Positions 15,953 to 24,903 of a stretch of DNA of 64,000 nucleotides are shown piece by piece. The position numbers were made by a program, and so were the translations under genes. The notes under the pieces are model-generated. The model saw only the letters and a program-made list of their open reading frames with translations. It was not told where the DNA came from and searched no databases. The DNA comes from CALMEC01 sp963777565 (GTDB taxonomy: Bacteria > Actinomycetota > Thermoleophilia > Miltoncostaeales > Miltoncostaeaceae). How positions within the stretch are numbered: the stretch's first letter is position 1; each line of letters starts with the position of its first letter. The stretch covers positions 124,001 through 188,000 of the forward strand of contig CAVZQZ010000010.1 in assembly GCA_963777565.1 (NCBI GenBank). Direction: 5' to 3'.

Positions 15953-17464
15953 TCACCGCGTGAGTGCCTGGGTACGCAGGTAGTCGTCCAACGGATCCTC
16001 GCCGCCAGCGACGCCGAACCCGGACTGCTTCGCGCCGCCGAACGGCGCGGCCACCGAAGAGATGCGCCCCCGGTTGATGGCGACCATTCCGACCTCCAGT
16101 GCCGCACCGAGCCGGCATGCCCGGTCGACGTCGCCGGAATACAAGTATGCCCCGAGGCCTTGGGGGCACGCGTTGATCTCCTCGACCACGGCCGCCTCAC
16201 AGCTGAACGGAGAGACCACGGCGATGGGCCCGAAGATCTCTTCGCGCGCAAGTCGGGCATCACCGGGGATGTCCTGGACCACGACCGGAGCGAAGAAGTG
16301 CCCCGTTCCGGGCAGCGCTCCGCCGTCGAGGACGACGTCGCATCCGCGTCGCTTCGCGTCCTCGACGAGCTCGACGAGCCGACGGCGTTGTGGGTCGCCG
16401 ATCATGGGTCCGAGATCGACACCACACGACACGCCCCGCCCGATCGTGAGCGCGCCGAGCCGATCGGCGAGGCGGCGCGTGAATTCGTCAGCGAACTTCT
16501 GATGCACGTAGAAGCGGTTGGCGGCGGTGCACGCCTGGCCGCCGTTCCGCATCTTTGCCGCGACCGCCCCGTCCACCGCGGCCTCGAGGTCCGCATCGTC
16601 GAGGACGAGGAACGGCGCCTGCCCGCCGAGCTCGACGCCCACTCGAAGGATCTGACCGGCGGCCGCGGAGATGAGATGGCGTCCGACCCCGGTCGACCCG
16701 GTGAAGGTCAGACGCCGCAATCGGCCATCGCGGAGGAGAGGATCGGTGACGCCGTCCGCGCTCGAGACGACGAGGTTGAGCACGCCGGCCGGCAATCCCT
16801 CGTCGACCAGGATCGCCGCGAGCGCCATCGCGGTGAGCGGGGTGAGCGACGATGGCCTCAGCACGACAGTGCAACCTGCTGCGAGCGCGGCTGCGACGCC
16901 TCGCGCCGGCACCGCCAGGGGGAAGTTCCACGGCGTGACGATGAGGCACGGCCCGACTGGGCGGCGTTCCACGACAATGCAGCTGGATCCATCCGGGGAC
17001 CGTCGTACCGTTCCACTCACCCGGAGCGCCTCTTCGGCGCACCACTCGAGATATTCGGCGGCGAAGGCGACCTCCTCGCGCGACTCCGCCAGGGGTTTCC
17101 CCATCTCGAGCGTGATCAGCATGGCGACTCGGTCGACGTCGCGCATCAGGGAGTCCGCTGACCGGCGGAGGACCTGGGCTCGCTCGTTCGGGGCGCTGGC
17201 GGCCCACGCGGGCATCGAAGCGGCGGCGGCGGCGAGGGCTTCGAGGGCATCGCGTTCATCGGCGTCCGCGATCTCGCAAAGGGGGTGACCGGTGGACGGG
17301 TCGCGTACGGTCAAGGTCCGCTCGCCACGCGCCTCTCGCAATTCCCCACCGATCAGGAGCCCGCGGGGACACGATGCGACGGCTGCCCATTCTGAGAGCG
17401 GCGCGCCCAGCTCGGCATCGTGCGGCAAACGGGTCGGCGCTCGATCGGCCGCGCGCGCGGTCAT
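15953..17464 (-). CDS. gabD: NAD(P)-dependent aldehyde dehydrogenase, succinate-semialdehyde type
   Basis: 503 residues of the aldehyde dehydrogenase superfamily. The cofactor segment is TPWNFPLAVPARGVAAALAA, the general base Glu is in VELGGQAP, the catalytic Cys is in NGGQACTAANRFYVH, and EEIFGPIAVV lies near the C-terminus. The TAANR context after the Cys and the overall length fit the GabD-like succinate-semialdehyde dehydrogenase branch. It probably oxidises a small semialdehyde to the acid in the cytoplasm. It overlaps the small upstream gene by four bases, so they are probably one transcript. Other substrates (glutarate or malonate semialdehyde) are possible. Confidence 0.85.
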   Translation of the reverse strand: MTARAADRAPTRLPHDAELGAPLSEWAAVASCPRGLLIGGELREARGERTLTVRDPSTGHPLCEIADADERDALEALAAAAASMPAWAASAPNERAQVLRRSADSLMRDVDRVAMLITLEMGKPLAESREEVAFAAEYLEWCAEEALRVSGTVRRSPDGSSCIVVERRPVGPCLIVTPWNFPLAVPARGVAAALAAGCTVVLRPSSLTPLTAMALAAILVDEGLPAGVLNLVVSSADGVTDPLLRDGRLRRLTFTGSTGVGRHLISAAAGQILRVGVELGGQAPFLVLDDADLEAAVDGAVAAKMRNGGQACTAANRFYVHQKFADEFTRRLADRLGALTIGRGVSCGVDLGPMIGDPQRRRLVELVEDAKRRGCDVVLDGGALPGTGHFFAPVVVQDIPGDARLAREEIFGPIAVVSPFSCEAAVVEEINACPQGLGAYLYSGDVDRACRLGAALEVGMVAINRGRISSVAAPFGGAKQSGFGVAGGEDPLDDYLRTQALTR

Positions 17465-17835
17465 CGCAGGTCCTCCTCCAACGGCTCGTCGTTCCCGGAT
17501 CGGGCGAACTCGACGGTGATCCGGACGTCACCGGCGTCGACCAAGCCAAACGCCTCGGCGTCGGCGCCCAGTCCGGCGCGGACCAGGTCGGCGAGGTCGC
17601 GCTGTCCCGGAGCGAAATACCCGATGATCATGCGGCGCTCCTCGACGATGATGCTGAGATGGCCTTCCACCACGATCGGATCCACCCTGCGCTCCTTTGA
17701 TTGACATCGGGGCTCGACTGCCGCGGTCTCGATCTCGCGCAGCAGCCTGTCGGCGGCCAGGCCGTCGAGGAACTGGTTGCGATGCCCGTGGAATGCCTGG
17801 AAGTCGAGGGGCCATTCGGATGAGTGCTCGTTCAT
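17461..17835 (-). CDS. Small protein of unknown function, coupled to the aldehyde dehydrogenase
   Basis: 124 residues, not recognised. It has no signal peptide or membrane helix. The middle is a run of beta-like segments (VDPIVVEGHLSIIVEERRMIIGYFAP) followed by an acidic helix and DVRITVEFARSGN; the last residues are highly acidic. The stop overlaps the dehydrogenase start by four bases, which suggests a shared function or regulation. It lies between that gene and the large LuxR-type regulator on the same strand. Coding is supported by codon bias and the coupling, not by homology. Confidence 0.6.
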   Translation of the reverse strand: MNEHSSEWPLDFQAFHGHRNQFLDGLAADRLLREIETAAVEPRCQSKERRVDPIVVEGHLSIIVEERRMIIGYFAPGQRDLADLVRAGLGADAEAFGLVDAGDVRITVEFARSGNDEPLEEDLR

Positions 17836-17903
17836 GACCCCAACGGTAGGCGCACCGTCCTCCTGGGGGATCGGCAGTCCTTGCTATTTCGCTCCGGGCG
17901 GGA

Positions 17904-20834
17904 CTATGTATCTTCGCGAGCGGTAGCGATGATGCCGCGCTCCGTGGCGATCCGAACGGCGGCAGCACGGTTGCTGGCACCGAGCTTGCGATAGATGTTC
18001 GCGACATGGCGAATCGCCGTTGACTCGCTGATCACGAGCCGCTCGGCGATACCCCGGTTCGTGAGGCCCTCGGCGAGGGTGGCAAGCACCTCGACCTCGC
18101 GTCGGGTCAGGCCACCGGCGCCCCCCCGGCGGCGAGGCAGGGGCTCGCCGAGTTCGCGAAGGCGCTCCTCCAGGTAGCGGCACCACGCCGGCGACCCGAG
18201 CTTCGCGAACCGCTCGTGGCCAAGGCGCAGCAGCGACACCGCGGCGATCCGAGCGGACGGGCGGGCCGCCAGGACGAGCCCCGCGCACACGGGCATGCGG
18301 GCGGCCAGATAGCGGTGGCCGACCGCGTCCACGGCGTCGCTCGCCACGCGCACACCTTCTGCCACATCCGCGTCCGGGAGGTCGCCGACCAGCGCCACCG
18401 CCTCGGCGTAGTCGGCCCAGGAACTGTCGAACATCGTCCGGAGCTCGGATGCGACCCGCTGGGCGTCGGGGGCGGCGCCGATGGCGGCGAGCACGTCCAC
18501 CACGCACAGCACGCCATCGATCTCGAGGTCCGCGATCCGTAACGGCGGGGAGTCCGAAGCGGGCCTGAGCCCGCGCGCCGCGGCGGCGATGTCGCCTGCG
18601 AGGAAGTCCAGGCCGGCGAGCATCGCCCCGCTGTTGGACAGATGGAGAGGGCTCCCGATCTCCTCGGCGATCGCGGCGGCAGCCCGATGCGCGGCCCGCG
18701 CGGCGCTCAGATCCCCGAGCCCCTCGAGACGGGTCGCCCGGGCACTGCGTGCGAGCATGCGGGTCCACGCGGCCCGATCGGCGCCACCGGAGACAAGCGC
18801 CTCGGCTTCGTCGAGAGTCCGCTCCGCCCCGGTCCAATCTCCGCCGAACGCCATGGCGTACCCCTGAAGGGCCAGGTACCACCCTTCGAGCCCGCGTAGC
18901 CCGTGCCGCCGAACGAGTTCCGCCGCCCGGCCGAAGTGGTGCACGCACTCGCCGAGCGGCACGGCGAAGAAGTTGCCGCCGAGGATATGGTGTGCCCGTG
19001 CGGCACCCAGGTCGTCGCCATGCTCCACCGCGATGCGGGCGGCATCCAGCAGCCTCGCCCGGCCGGCATCCACGTTGAATTTCAGCATGTCGACCATGCC
19101 ACGGGTCGTGAGCAGGCTCACGCGCACCCTCGCCTGGTCGGGGGTCCCGGCCCCCGTCAGCAGCCGCAGCCCCTCGTCGGCGATCTCGGCCGCCGCGACG
19201 AGGTCGCCCTGCAGCGCGACCCCCCGCGACTGCGCTGCGAGCGCCTGGGGGATTGCACCGTCTTGGCCGCTGGCCCGAAGCTCGACAAGCGCCTGCTCCC
19301 AGTCGACCAGTGCCCGGATTCGCTCGCCGCACTCGAACCGGGCGTCGGCGAGCAGCACCAGCGCGCTGGCTGCGGCGGCATCGTCGCCCTCCCTCAGCAT
19401 GGCGTTCCTGGCCTGCTCGAGAAGCTCCACCGCACGCTCGTCCCCGCGCGAGACACGCGCACGAAGTCGCCCGCACTCGAGCAGCAGCTCGGCCCCGAGC
19501 CGGTGGCCGTCCTCCTCGCTCCAGCGGGCGAGGGCCAGCTCCAGGTGGCCGATTGCGTCCTCCACCGCGCCGGCCTCCTCCTCCTGGCGCGCGGCGGCCT
19601 GGCAGTAGGTCACGATCCTGCGCCGATCGCCGGCGGCGATCGCGTGGCGCGCAAGCTCGGCGGGGGGGACGTCGAGCCCCTCCGCCGCCATTCGCTCGGC
19701 CGCGCGGATGACGGCCGCGTGGCGCCGTATGCGCTCGGCGACAAGGCGCTCTTGAACAAGCGCCTCGTGCACGAGCGCATGGCGAAACGTGAACCGGTTG
19801 CCCAGCCGGTCGGACGGGTCTTCGACCACGAGCCCGGCCTCGACACATGCGGAGAGTGCGTCGAGCGCCGCGTCCGCGGTGATCTCCGCAGCGGCCGCGA
19901 CCAGCCGTACGTCGAACTGCTCGCCGATGACCGCACACCATCGCAGGACGTCACCCACCCGGGGATCGAGACGGCTCGAGCGGACCCGGATCGACTCGGC
20001 CAGGGTCCAGGGGACGGCGACGGACTCATCGCTCTGACGCGAACCCGTCGCCGGATCGATCCAGCCGGACTCGACGACCGCCCGTGCGAGCTCCTCAAGG
20101 GCGAACGGGTTGCCGCCCGAGAGGCGAATGAGCTCGGCCTCGACGTCCGGCTGGGGTCGCCGCCCGAGTAGCTCCGCGAGCATCTGCGCGCACTCCTCAG
20201 GATGCAGCGGCAAGAGGAGGACCTCACGGACGCGGAGTCGGCTGAGCTCCGATCGCAGCCGTTCGAGGGGCGCGGCCCCCGCCTTGTCGTCCGGGCGAAA
20301 TGTCACGACCAGACCGACACCAGACGGGAGGGCTCGAGCCACCATTGCCGTGAACGTCAGGCTGCTCGGGTCGGCCCAGTGCAGATCCTCGAGCACCAGG
20401 AGGAGCGGTCGATCGCGTCCGAGTGCGCCGAGGTACCGGATGGTCGCTTCGAACACCGCCCCCGAGTCGGCCGCTGGCCTCGATGCGGCCCCGCCCAGCT
20501 CGGGAAGCAGCATCTCCGGGAGTCCGCGTGCAATCCGATCGTCGCCGGTCGGGGCCAATCCCTCTCGGAGGGCGTTGCGGACCGCGTCCCGGAGCACGCC
20601 GAGCGGTTCGGGAAGCCCAAGGTGGGTGCCGCCGCCGATCACGGCCCACCCGCACTCGCGTGCCGAGGAGGTTGCCCAGCGTGCGAGCCTGGTTTTTCCG
20701 ATCCCCGCCTCGCCCGCAAGGGATATCGCGGCCGGGTTTGTGCGCCCCGAGAGCATCCCGTGGAGCGCGTCGAGCTCCATCGCCCGGCCGAAGATCGAGC
20801 GCGCGAGGAGTGGCGGACGGTCCGGCGTCGCCAT
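17904..20834 (-). CDS. Large ATP-binding LuxR-family transcriptional regulator (LAL/MalT-like)
   Basis: 976 residues from the preferred ATG (a longer version would begin at 20894). Residues ~10-330 form a STAND/AAA-like ATPase with Walker A GEAGIGKTR and Walker B LLLVLEDLHWAD. The middle ~550 residues are Ala/Leu-rich helical repeats of TPR type, the usual sensor scaffold of LAL proteins. The C-terminal ~65 residues are a LuxR helix-turn-helix: LTRREVEVLATLAEGLTN, IAERLVISESTAIRHVANIY, KLGASNRAAAV. It is expected to bind an inducer, hydrolyse ATP and activate nearby genes, plausibly the downstream dehydrogenase pair (inference). Confidence 0.88.
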   Translation of the reverse strand: MATPDRPPLLARSIFGRAMELDALHGMLSGRTNPAAISLAGEAGIGKTRLARWATSSARECGWAVIGGGTHLGLPEPLGVLRDAVRNALREGLAPTGDDRIARGLPEMLLPELGGAASRPAADSGAVFEATIRYLGALGRDRPLLLVLEDLHWADPSSLTFTAMVARALPSGVGLVVTFRPDDKAGAAPLERLRSELSRLRVREVLLLPLHPEECAQMLAELLGRRPQPDVEAELIRLSGGNPFALEELARAVVESGWIDPATGSRQSDESVAVPWTLAESIRVRSSRLDPRVGDVLRWCAVIGEQFDVRLVAAAAEITADAALDALSACVEAGLVVEDPSDRLGNRFTFRHALVHEALVQERLVAERIRRHAAVIRAAERMAAEGLDVPPAELARHAIAAGDRRRIVTYCQAAARQEEEAGAVEDAIGHLELALARWSEEDGHRLGAELLLECGRLRARVSRGDERAVELLEQARNAMLREGDDAAAASALVLLADARFECGERIRALVDWEQALVELRASGQDGAIPQALAAQSRGVALQGDLVAAAEIADEGLRLLTGAGTPDQARVRVSLLTTRGMVDMLKFNVDAGRARLLDAARIAVEHGDDLGAARAHHILGGNFFAVPLGECVHHFGRAAELVRRHGLRGLEGWYLALQGYAMAFGGDWTGAERTLDEAEALVSGGADRAAWTRMLARSARATRLEGLGDLSAARAAHRAAAAIAEEIGSPLHLSNSGAMLAGLDFLAGDIAAAARGLRPASDSPPLRIADLEIDGVLCVVDVLAAIGAAPDAQRVASELRTMFDSSWADYAEAVALVGDLPDADVAEGVRVASDAVDAVGHRYLAARMPVCAGLVLAARPSARIAAVSLLRLGHERFAKLGSPAWCRYLEERLRELGEPLPRRRGGAGGLTRREVEVLATLAEGLTNRGIAERLVISESTAIRHVANIYRKLGASNRAAAVRIATERGIIATAREDT

Positions 20835-20944
20835 GCCGCGAGCATGCCGGATCCGCACTGAGTGCGCGGCGGCCAGGCCGCGCGAGACCGACAATTAGAG
20901 GTTTTCGTTGATTATTTCGCCGGTTTTATGAGAAGAGGCGCCCG

Positions 20945-21106
20945 CTATTCGACTTCGCGGAACTCGCTGAAGAAGTGCGCAGCCGACCGCCGCTCGGCGT
21001 ACTCGGTCGCGATCGCCTCCGCCAGCATGCGCAGCTCGGCGACATCGTCATCGGCCACGCCGTCGAGCATCTGGCGCATCGTGATCGTCGATCGATCCTC
21101 GGACAT
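20945..21106 (-). CDS. Short hypothetical protein (53 residues)
   Basis: A 53-residue reading frame starting MSEDRSTITMRQMLDG and ending FSEFREVE, with a good ribosome site (GGGAGG) eight bases before the ATG. It is acidic, predicted mostly helical, and has no Cys or membrane segment. It lies alone between the large regulator gene and parB on the same strand. Support is the ribosome site and the actinobacterial codon pattern; there is no recognised family. Confidence 0.5.
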   Translation of the reverse strand: MSEDRSTITMRQMLDGVADDDVAELRMLAEAIATEYAERRSAAHFFSEFREVE

Positions 21107-21169
21107 CTCGCCCTCCCGTGCAAACGACTCCGTCGTCTCCAGAGAGCGGCGGGGGTACCCCCTGATACG

Positions 21170-22027
21170 TCAGCCCAGGCGATCGAGCGCGGCGCGCAAC
21201 GCCTCGTCGTCGGCAAAGCGGAGCTCCACGACCAGCTCGCCCCTCGCGCGGCCCCTCACCCGTACGGGTGCCTCGAACAGTCCATACAGGACGTCGATCG
21301 CCCGGTCGGCGAGCGGCGATGCTGCGAGTTCGTCGCGCCCGCGAGAAGGAGCCGTCGCGGCGCCCCGTGCCGCCGCCTCCGTCTGACGAACCGAGAGCCC
21401 CTCCGCGACGACCCGCTCCGCAAGCTCACGGCGAGCGCGCGCCCCGTCCGCCATCAAGACCGCCCGCGCATGACCCTCCGCCAGCCGGCCGTCCTGCACC
21501 ATCTCCTGGACGGTGTCGGGGAGCTCCAGCAGCCGCAGGAGGTTGGTGATCGCGGGACGGCTGCGCCCGAGGGTCGTCGCGACCTGCTGGTGCGTCTGGC
21601 CGAAGTCCTCCACGAGCGCCGCCACGGCATACGCGAGCTCCACCGGGTTGAGATCCTCCCGAACGACGTTCTCGACCAATGCCAGCTCGAGTCGTTCGCG
21701 CTCGTCGGCCTCGCGCAGGAGCGCCGGGATGCGCTGCATTCCGGCCCGACGGGCGGCCTGCCATCGCCGCTCTCCCGCGATGAGCTCGTATCCCCCTTCC
21801 GCGAGCGGGCGCACAACCACCGGTTGCACGAGGCCCGTCGCGCGGATCGACTCGGCAAGGGCATCCAGCGCCGGCTCGTCGAAGCGGCGTCGCGGCTGGG
21901 ACGGGTTTCGCCTGATCGCCGCGACGTCGACCTCGAGCATGCCGCCGGCGGCCGCGACGCCCATGGGCGCAGGACCGCCCAACAGCGCCGCGAGCCCGCG
22001 GCCGAGTCGTTGGGAGGGTTCAGTCAC
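21170..22027 (-). CDS. parB: Chromosome-partitioning protein ParB
   Basis: 285 residues from GTG 22027. The N-terminal peptide RLGRGLAALLG is the ParA-contacting segment. The CTPase/clamp domain follows: ALAESIRATGLVQPVVVRP, then GERRWQAAR (the GERRxRA box) and ENVVREDLNPVELA. A helix-turn-helix (QVATTLGRSRPAITNLLRL) reads parS, and the C-terminal ~45 residues are the dimerisation domain. It loads on parS and bridges the origin region. The start overlaps the parA stop by eight bases and is preceded by AAGGAGG nine bases upstream. Confidence 0.95.
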   Translation of the reverse strand: MTEPSQRLGRGLAALLGGPAPMGVAAAGGMLEVDVAAIRRNPSQPRRRFDEPALDALAESIRATGLVQPVVVRPLAEGGYELIAGERRWQAARRAGMQRIPALLREADERERLELALVENVVREDLNPVELAYAVAALVEDFGQTHQQVATTLGRSRPAITNLLRLLELPDTVQEMVQDGRLAEGHARAVLMADGARARRELAERVVAEGLSVRQTEAAARGAATAPSRGRDELAASPLADRAIDVLYGLFEAPVRVRGRARGELVVELRFADDEALRAALDRLG

Positions 22028-22769
22028 GATCGGCAACCTCCTTGGCGGCCGCCGCATATGCGGCCGCACCGGTGGACGAGGGGTCGTAGCGGGTCACGGG
22101 CTCGCCGTGCGACGGCGCCTCGGCGAGACGGACGTTCCGCGGGATCACCGTTCGGAAGGCGAGCTCGCCAAAGTGCCGCCGCACCTCGGCGATGACCTCC
22201 CCGCTCACGCGCGTACGCGGGTCGTGCATGGTCATGAGCATCCCCGCGACCCGCAGTTCGGGGTTCAGGCTCGCCTGCACCGCGGTGACGGTCTCGAGCA
22301 GGCGGGTGAGGCCCTCGAGGGCATAGAACTCGCACTGCACCGGCACGATCAGTCGCTGCGCGGCGACGAGCGCGTTGATCGTCAGCAGGTCGAGCGACGG
22401 GGGGCAATCGAGAAAGACGAACCGATACCGGCCAGCGACGGGCGCAAGCGCCCGCGCCAGCAGGCGTTCACGGTCGGCACGGGCGGGCAGCTCGACCGCG
22501 GCCCCGGCCAGATCCGGTGCGCAGGGCGCGATGTCGAGGCCCTCGACGCGGGTCGGGATGATCGCGTCGACCAGATCCCGCCCGTCGAGCAGGATCTCGG
22601 CCATCGTCGGCTCGGGCCGCACGACGCCGAGCCCGCTCGTGGCATTGGCCTGGGGGTCGATGTCGACGAGCAGCGTGCGATGCCCGTGGTCGGCGAGGCA
22701 GGCCGCGAGGTTGACCGAGGTGGTCGTCTTGCCGACGCCACCCTTCTGATTGACGACCGCGTAGATCAT
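22020..22769 (-). CDS. parA: Chromosome-partitioning ATPase ParA (Soj)
   Basis: 249 residues, the full ParA/Soj length. The deviant Walker A motif is NQKGGVGKTTTSVNLA, followed by LLVDIDPQANAT (motif with switch I), FVFLDCPPSLD (Walker B) and QCEFYALEGL. It acts with ParB to segregate the replicated origin. ATG at 22769 overlaps the rsmG end by four bases. The longer reading frame upstream is only rsmG read in another frame. Confidence 0.96.
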   Translation of the reverse strand: MIYAVVNQKGGVGKTTTSVNLAACLADHGHRTLLVDIDPQANATSGLGVVRPEPTMAEILLDGRDLVDAIIPTRVEGLDIAPCAPDLAGAAVELPARADRERLLARALAPVAGRYRFVFLDCPPSLDLLTINALVAAQRLIVPVQCEFYALEGLTRLLETVTAVQASLNPELRVAGMLMTMHDPRTRVSGEVIAEVRRHFGELAFRTVIPRNVRLAEAPSHGEPVTRYDPSSTGAAAYAAAAKEVADRD

Positions 22770-23467
22770 CCCAAGGGGCGCTTCGCGGCGCGGCCGGGGC
22801 GGCGAGGGAAGCGGTTCGGGGCGGGCGCGACCTTCCTGAACTCGTGAAGGTGGCGTTCGGCCCCCGCGACGGGGTGGACCGCCGTCACCGGGCCCGGAGC
22901 GAACCCCAGCTGATCGCATGCGCGCGCGGCCGAGGCTTCGTCCTCGGGACTGCGAGCCGCGCGCCAGACCACGAGGGTCCCGCCGGGCGCCACGAGCGGA
23001 GCGGCGAGCTCGAGCGTGGTCGGCAGGGATCCGAGCGCCCGAGCGGTGGCCACCGACCATCGCTCCCGTTCGTCGCGCGCAAGCGTTTCCGTGCGTTCCC
23101 CCACGATGCGTACGTTAGGCAAATCCGCCGCCGCCCGTGCCAGCCAGCCAGCCTTTCGACGCTCGCTCTCGACCAGCGTGACCGCACATTCCGGACACGC
23201 GATCGCCAGCGGGATCCCGGGGAAGCCCCCGCCGCTGCCGAGATCGACGATGGCGTCGGCGCCGCGGACGACGTCGAGCACCAGTCCGCTGACGCTGTCG
23301 GCGAGGTGCCGGTCGAGGCCGGCCTCGTGAACGTCGATTGCGGTGAGGTTCTGCGGCTCGAGGGACATGCGGTCCAGCAGCGCGACGAGGCGCCCCGCTG
23401 CGTCGGGCGTGATCGGCACGCCGATCGTGGCGCAGAGGTCGACGAGCCGCGTCGCGGGACCGGTCAC
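22766..23467 (-). CDS. rsmG: 16S rRNA (guanine-N7) methyltransferase RsmG (GidB)
   Basis: 233 residues with the SAM-binding motif VDLGSGGGFPGIPLAI, preceded by the family helix LEPQNLTAID...RHLADSVSG. It methylates G527 (E. coli numbering) of 16S rRNA; loss gives low-level streptomycin resistance in many bacteria. It lies between khpB and parA, and its 85-base upstream gap contains the parS site. The last ~20 residues are a basic tail not found in all homologues. Confidence 0.95.
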   Translation of the reverse strand: MTGPATRLVDLCATIGVPITPDAAGRLVALLDRMSLEPQNLTAIDVHEAGLDRHLADSVSGLVLDVVRGADAIVDLGSGGGFPGIPLAIACPECAVTLVESERRKAGWLARAAADLPNVRIVGERTETLARDERERWSVATARALGSLPTTLELAAPLVAPGGTLVVWRAARSPEDEASAARACDQLGFAPGPVTAVHPVAGAERHLHEFRKVAPAPNRFPRRPGRAAKRPLG

Positions 23468-23500
23468 GCCGGCAGCCCGGTCGGCCGTCGCGGGCGCGAA

Positions 23501-23516
23501 TGTTTGACGTGAAACA
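23501..23516. promoter_or_regulatory. parS-like ParB binding site
   Basis: The 16 bases TGTTTGACGTGAAACA differ at one position from the widely conserved palindrome TGTTTCACGTGAAACA. The site lies in the gap between rsmG and khpB, about 1.5 kb from parB and 2.5 kb from the putative origin, the expected place for parS. The other half-site is perfect. I saw no second copy in the window. Confidence 0.82.
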
Positions 23517-23551
23517 TCGGGGCGAGCCCGCCCGGCTCCGCGAGGAGGGGC

Positions 23552-24019
23552 TTAGTCAGCGAGGTCGGCGGGCAGCACGACGATCCGGCGGTGCGGCTCG
23601 TCGCCTTCGCTCCGGGTGACGATGTCCGTTCGATCCGCAAGCGCCATGTGCACGATGCGCCGGTCGTGCGGGGTCATCGGATCGAGCTCGATCTCCTCGC
23701 GGTGCTCGACTGCCTCGCTCGCGGCGTGCTCCGCGAGACGCTCGAGCTGGCGCTGCCGGCGCTCCCGGTAGCCGTCGGCGTCGACGCTCACCTTGCGCGG
23801 CTCGCCGCCGCTCGCCCGCAGCGCCGTCTGGTGCGCGAGGTACTGGAGCGCGTCGATCACCGCCCCGTCGCGCCCGACCAGCGCATCCGTGCCCTCGCCC
23901 TCCACCACGACGGCGAGGGCCCCGTCGCCGTTCTCCGTCACCCGGACGTCGCCGGCGAGGCCCATTCCCGACAGGATCGCCGTGAACATCCGCTCGAGGG
24001 CTGCGCTCGCGTCGCTCAT
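23552..24019 (-). CDS. khpB: RNA-binding protein KhpB/Jag (KH and R3H domains)
   Basis: 155 residues. The central KH domain has the G-R-D-G loop in DALVGRDGAVIDALQYL, and the C-terminal R3H domain has the Arg-x3-His pair in LDPMTPHDRRIVHMAL. The short N-terminus replaces the Jag-N domain of firmicute homologues. KhpB is a membrane-insertion-linked RNA-binding protein that affects cell division and envelope growth in other bacteria. It overlaps the yidC stop by four bases, in the conserved rpmH-rnpA-yidD-yidC-khpB operon. Confidence 0.93.
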   Translation of the reverse strand: MSDASAALERMFTAILSGMGLAGDVRVTENGDGALAVVVEGEGTDALVGRDGAVIDALQYLAHQTALRASGGEPRKVSVDADGYRERRQRQLERLAEHAASEAVEHREEIELDPMTPHDRRIVHMALADRTDIVTRSEGDEPHRRIVVLPADLAD

Positions 24020-24903
24020 CGCTTCTTCGGAGGCCTCCGCCGCTGGCTTTGGGCGCCGCCCTTGGGGCGCGGTTTCTTCTGCGTCGTTCCGGTTGAGCCG
24101 TTGCCCTCCGCCCGTGTGGCCGCCTCGGTGGACGTCGTCGCGGACCGCGTCTGCGCCTGCGCCGGCTTCGCCGCCTTGGCGGGCTTCGGGGGCTCGATCG
24201 GCTCGTCCAACGCCAGCGGCGTGGTGACGAGATTCAGCGGGCCGAGCCGCCGCTTGAGCACCACCTGCTGACCGCAGGTCCAGAGGTTGGTGGTCATCCA
24301 GTAGAGGACCAGCCCCGCCGGGACGTTCGGGTAGAAGAACAGGCCCGCGACGATGAACAGCGGCATGATCCGGAAGAGCTTGCGCTGCCACTCGCTCGTC
24401 TGCGGCTGCGTGGCCATCGAGACTTCGCTCGCCAGGAGTTGGGAGAGGCCGTAGATCGCGGCGAGCACGACCGCGACCCACCCGAGATCCCGGAACTGCT
24501 CCGAGATGTCGGGGATGATCCCCATGAACCCGAGGTCGCCTGTGGTCTGCTCCTGCGAGAAGTTCCGCAGCACGAAGTAGAGGGCGATGAATACGGGGAT
24601 CTGGACCACCATCGGGAGGCACGACCCGAAGGGGTTGACCTTGTGCTCCTGGAAGAGGCGCATCATCTCTTCCTGCTGCTTGCGCTTGTCGCCCTTGTAC
24701 TTGGCCTGCACCTGCTTGACCAACGGCGCGATCTCCTGCATCCGCCGTCCGGACCGGTACTGGCTGATGAAGAGCGGGAGGATGAGTATGCGCACGCAGA
24801 TCGTGAGCACCACGATCGCCCACCCGTATGTCAGGTTGGCCTGCTCGTTCAGGAACGTCAGGAAATCGTCGAGCGGCTGCTCGAGAAAGCCGAATGGGTT
24901 CAC
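24016..24903 (-). CDS. yidC: Membrane protein insertase YidC/Oxa1
   Basis: 295 residues, the short actinobacterial form without the large periplasmic domain. The first helix (YGWAIVVLTICVRILILPLF) carries the conserved hydrophilic-groove Arg. Between helices 1 and 2 lies a charged coiled-coil hairpin (KYKGDKRKQQEEMMRLFQ). Further segments are NPFGSCLPMVVQIPVFIALY, LFFYPNVPAGLVLYWMTTN and a long basic, disordered C-terminal tail that contacts ribosomes. No lipobox is present at the N-terminus. It inserts membrane proteins with or without SecYEG. Its start overlaps yidD by four bases. Confidence 0.95.
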   Translation of the reverse strand: MNPFGFLEQPLDDFLTFLNEQANLTYGWAIVVLTICVRILILPLFISQYRSGRRMQEIAPLVKQVQAKYKGDKRKQQEEMMRLFQEHKVNPFGSCLPMVVQIPVFIALYFVLRNFSQEQTTGDLGFMGIIPDISEQFRDLGWVAVVLAAIYGLSQLLASEVSMATQPQTSEWQRKLFRIMPLFIVAGLFFYPNVPAGLVLYWMTTNLWTCGQQVVLKRRLGPLNLVTTPLALDEPIEPPKPAKAAKPAQAQTRSATTSTEAATRAEGNGSTGTTQKKPRPKGGAQSQRRRPPKKR

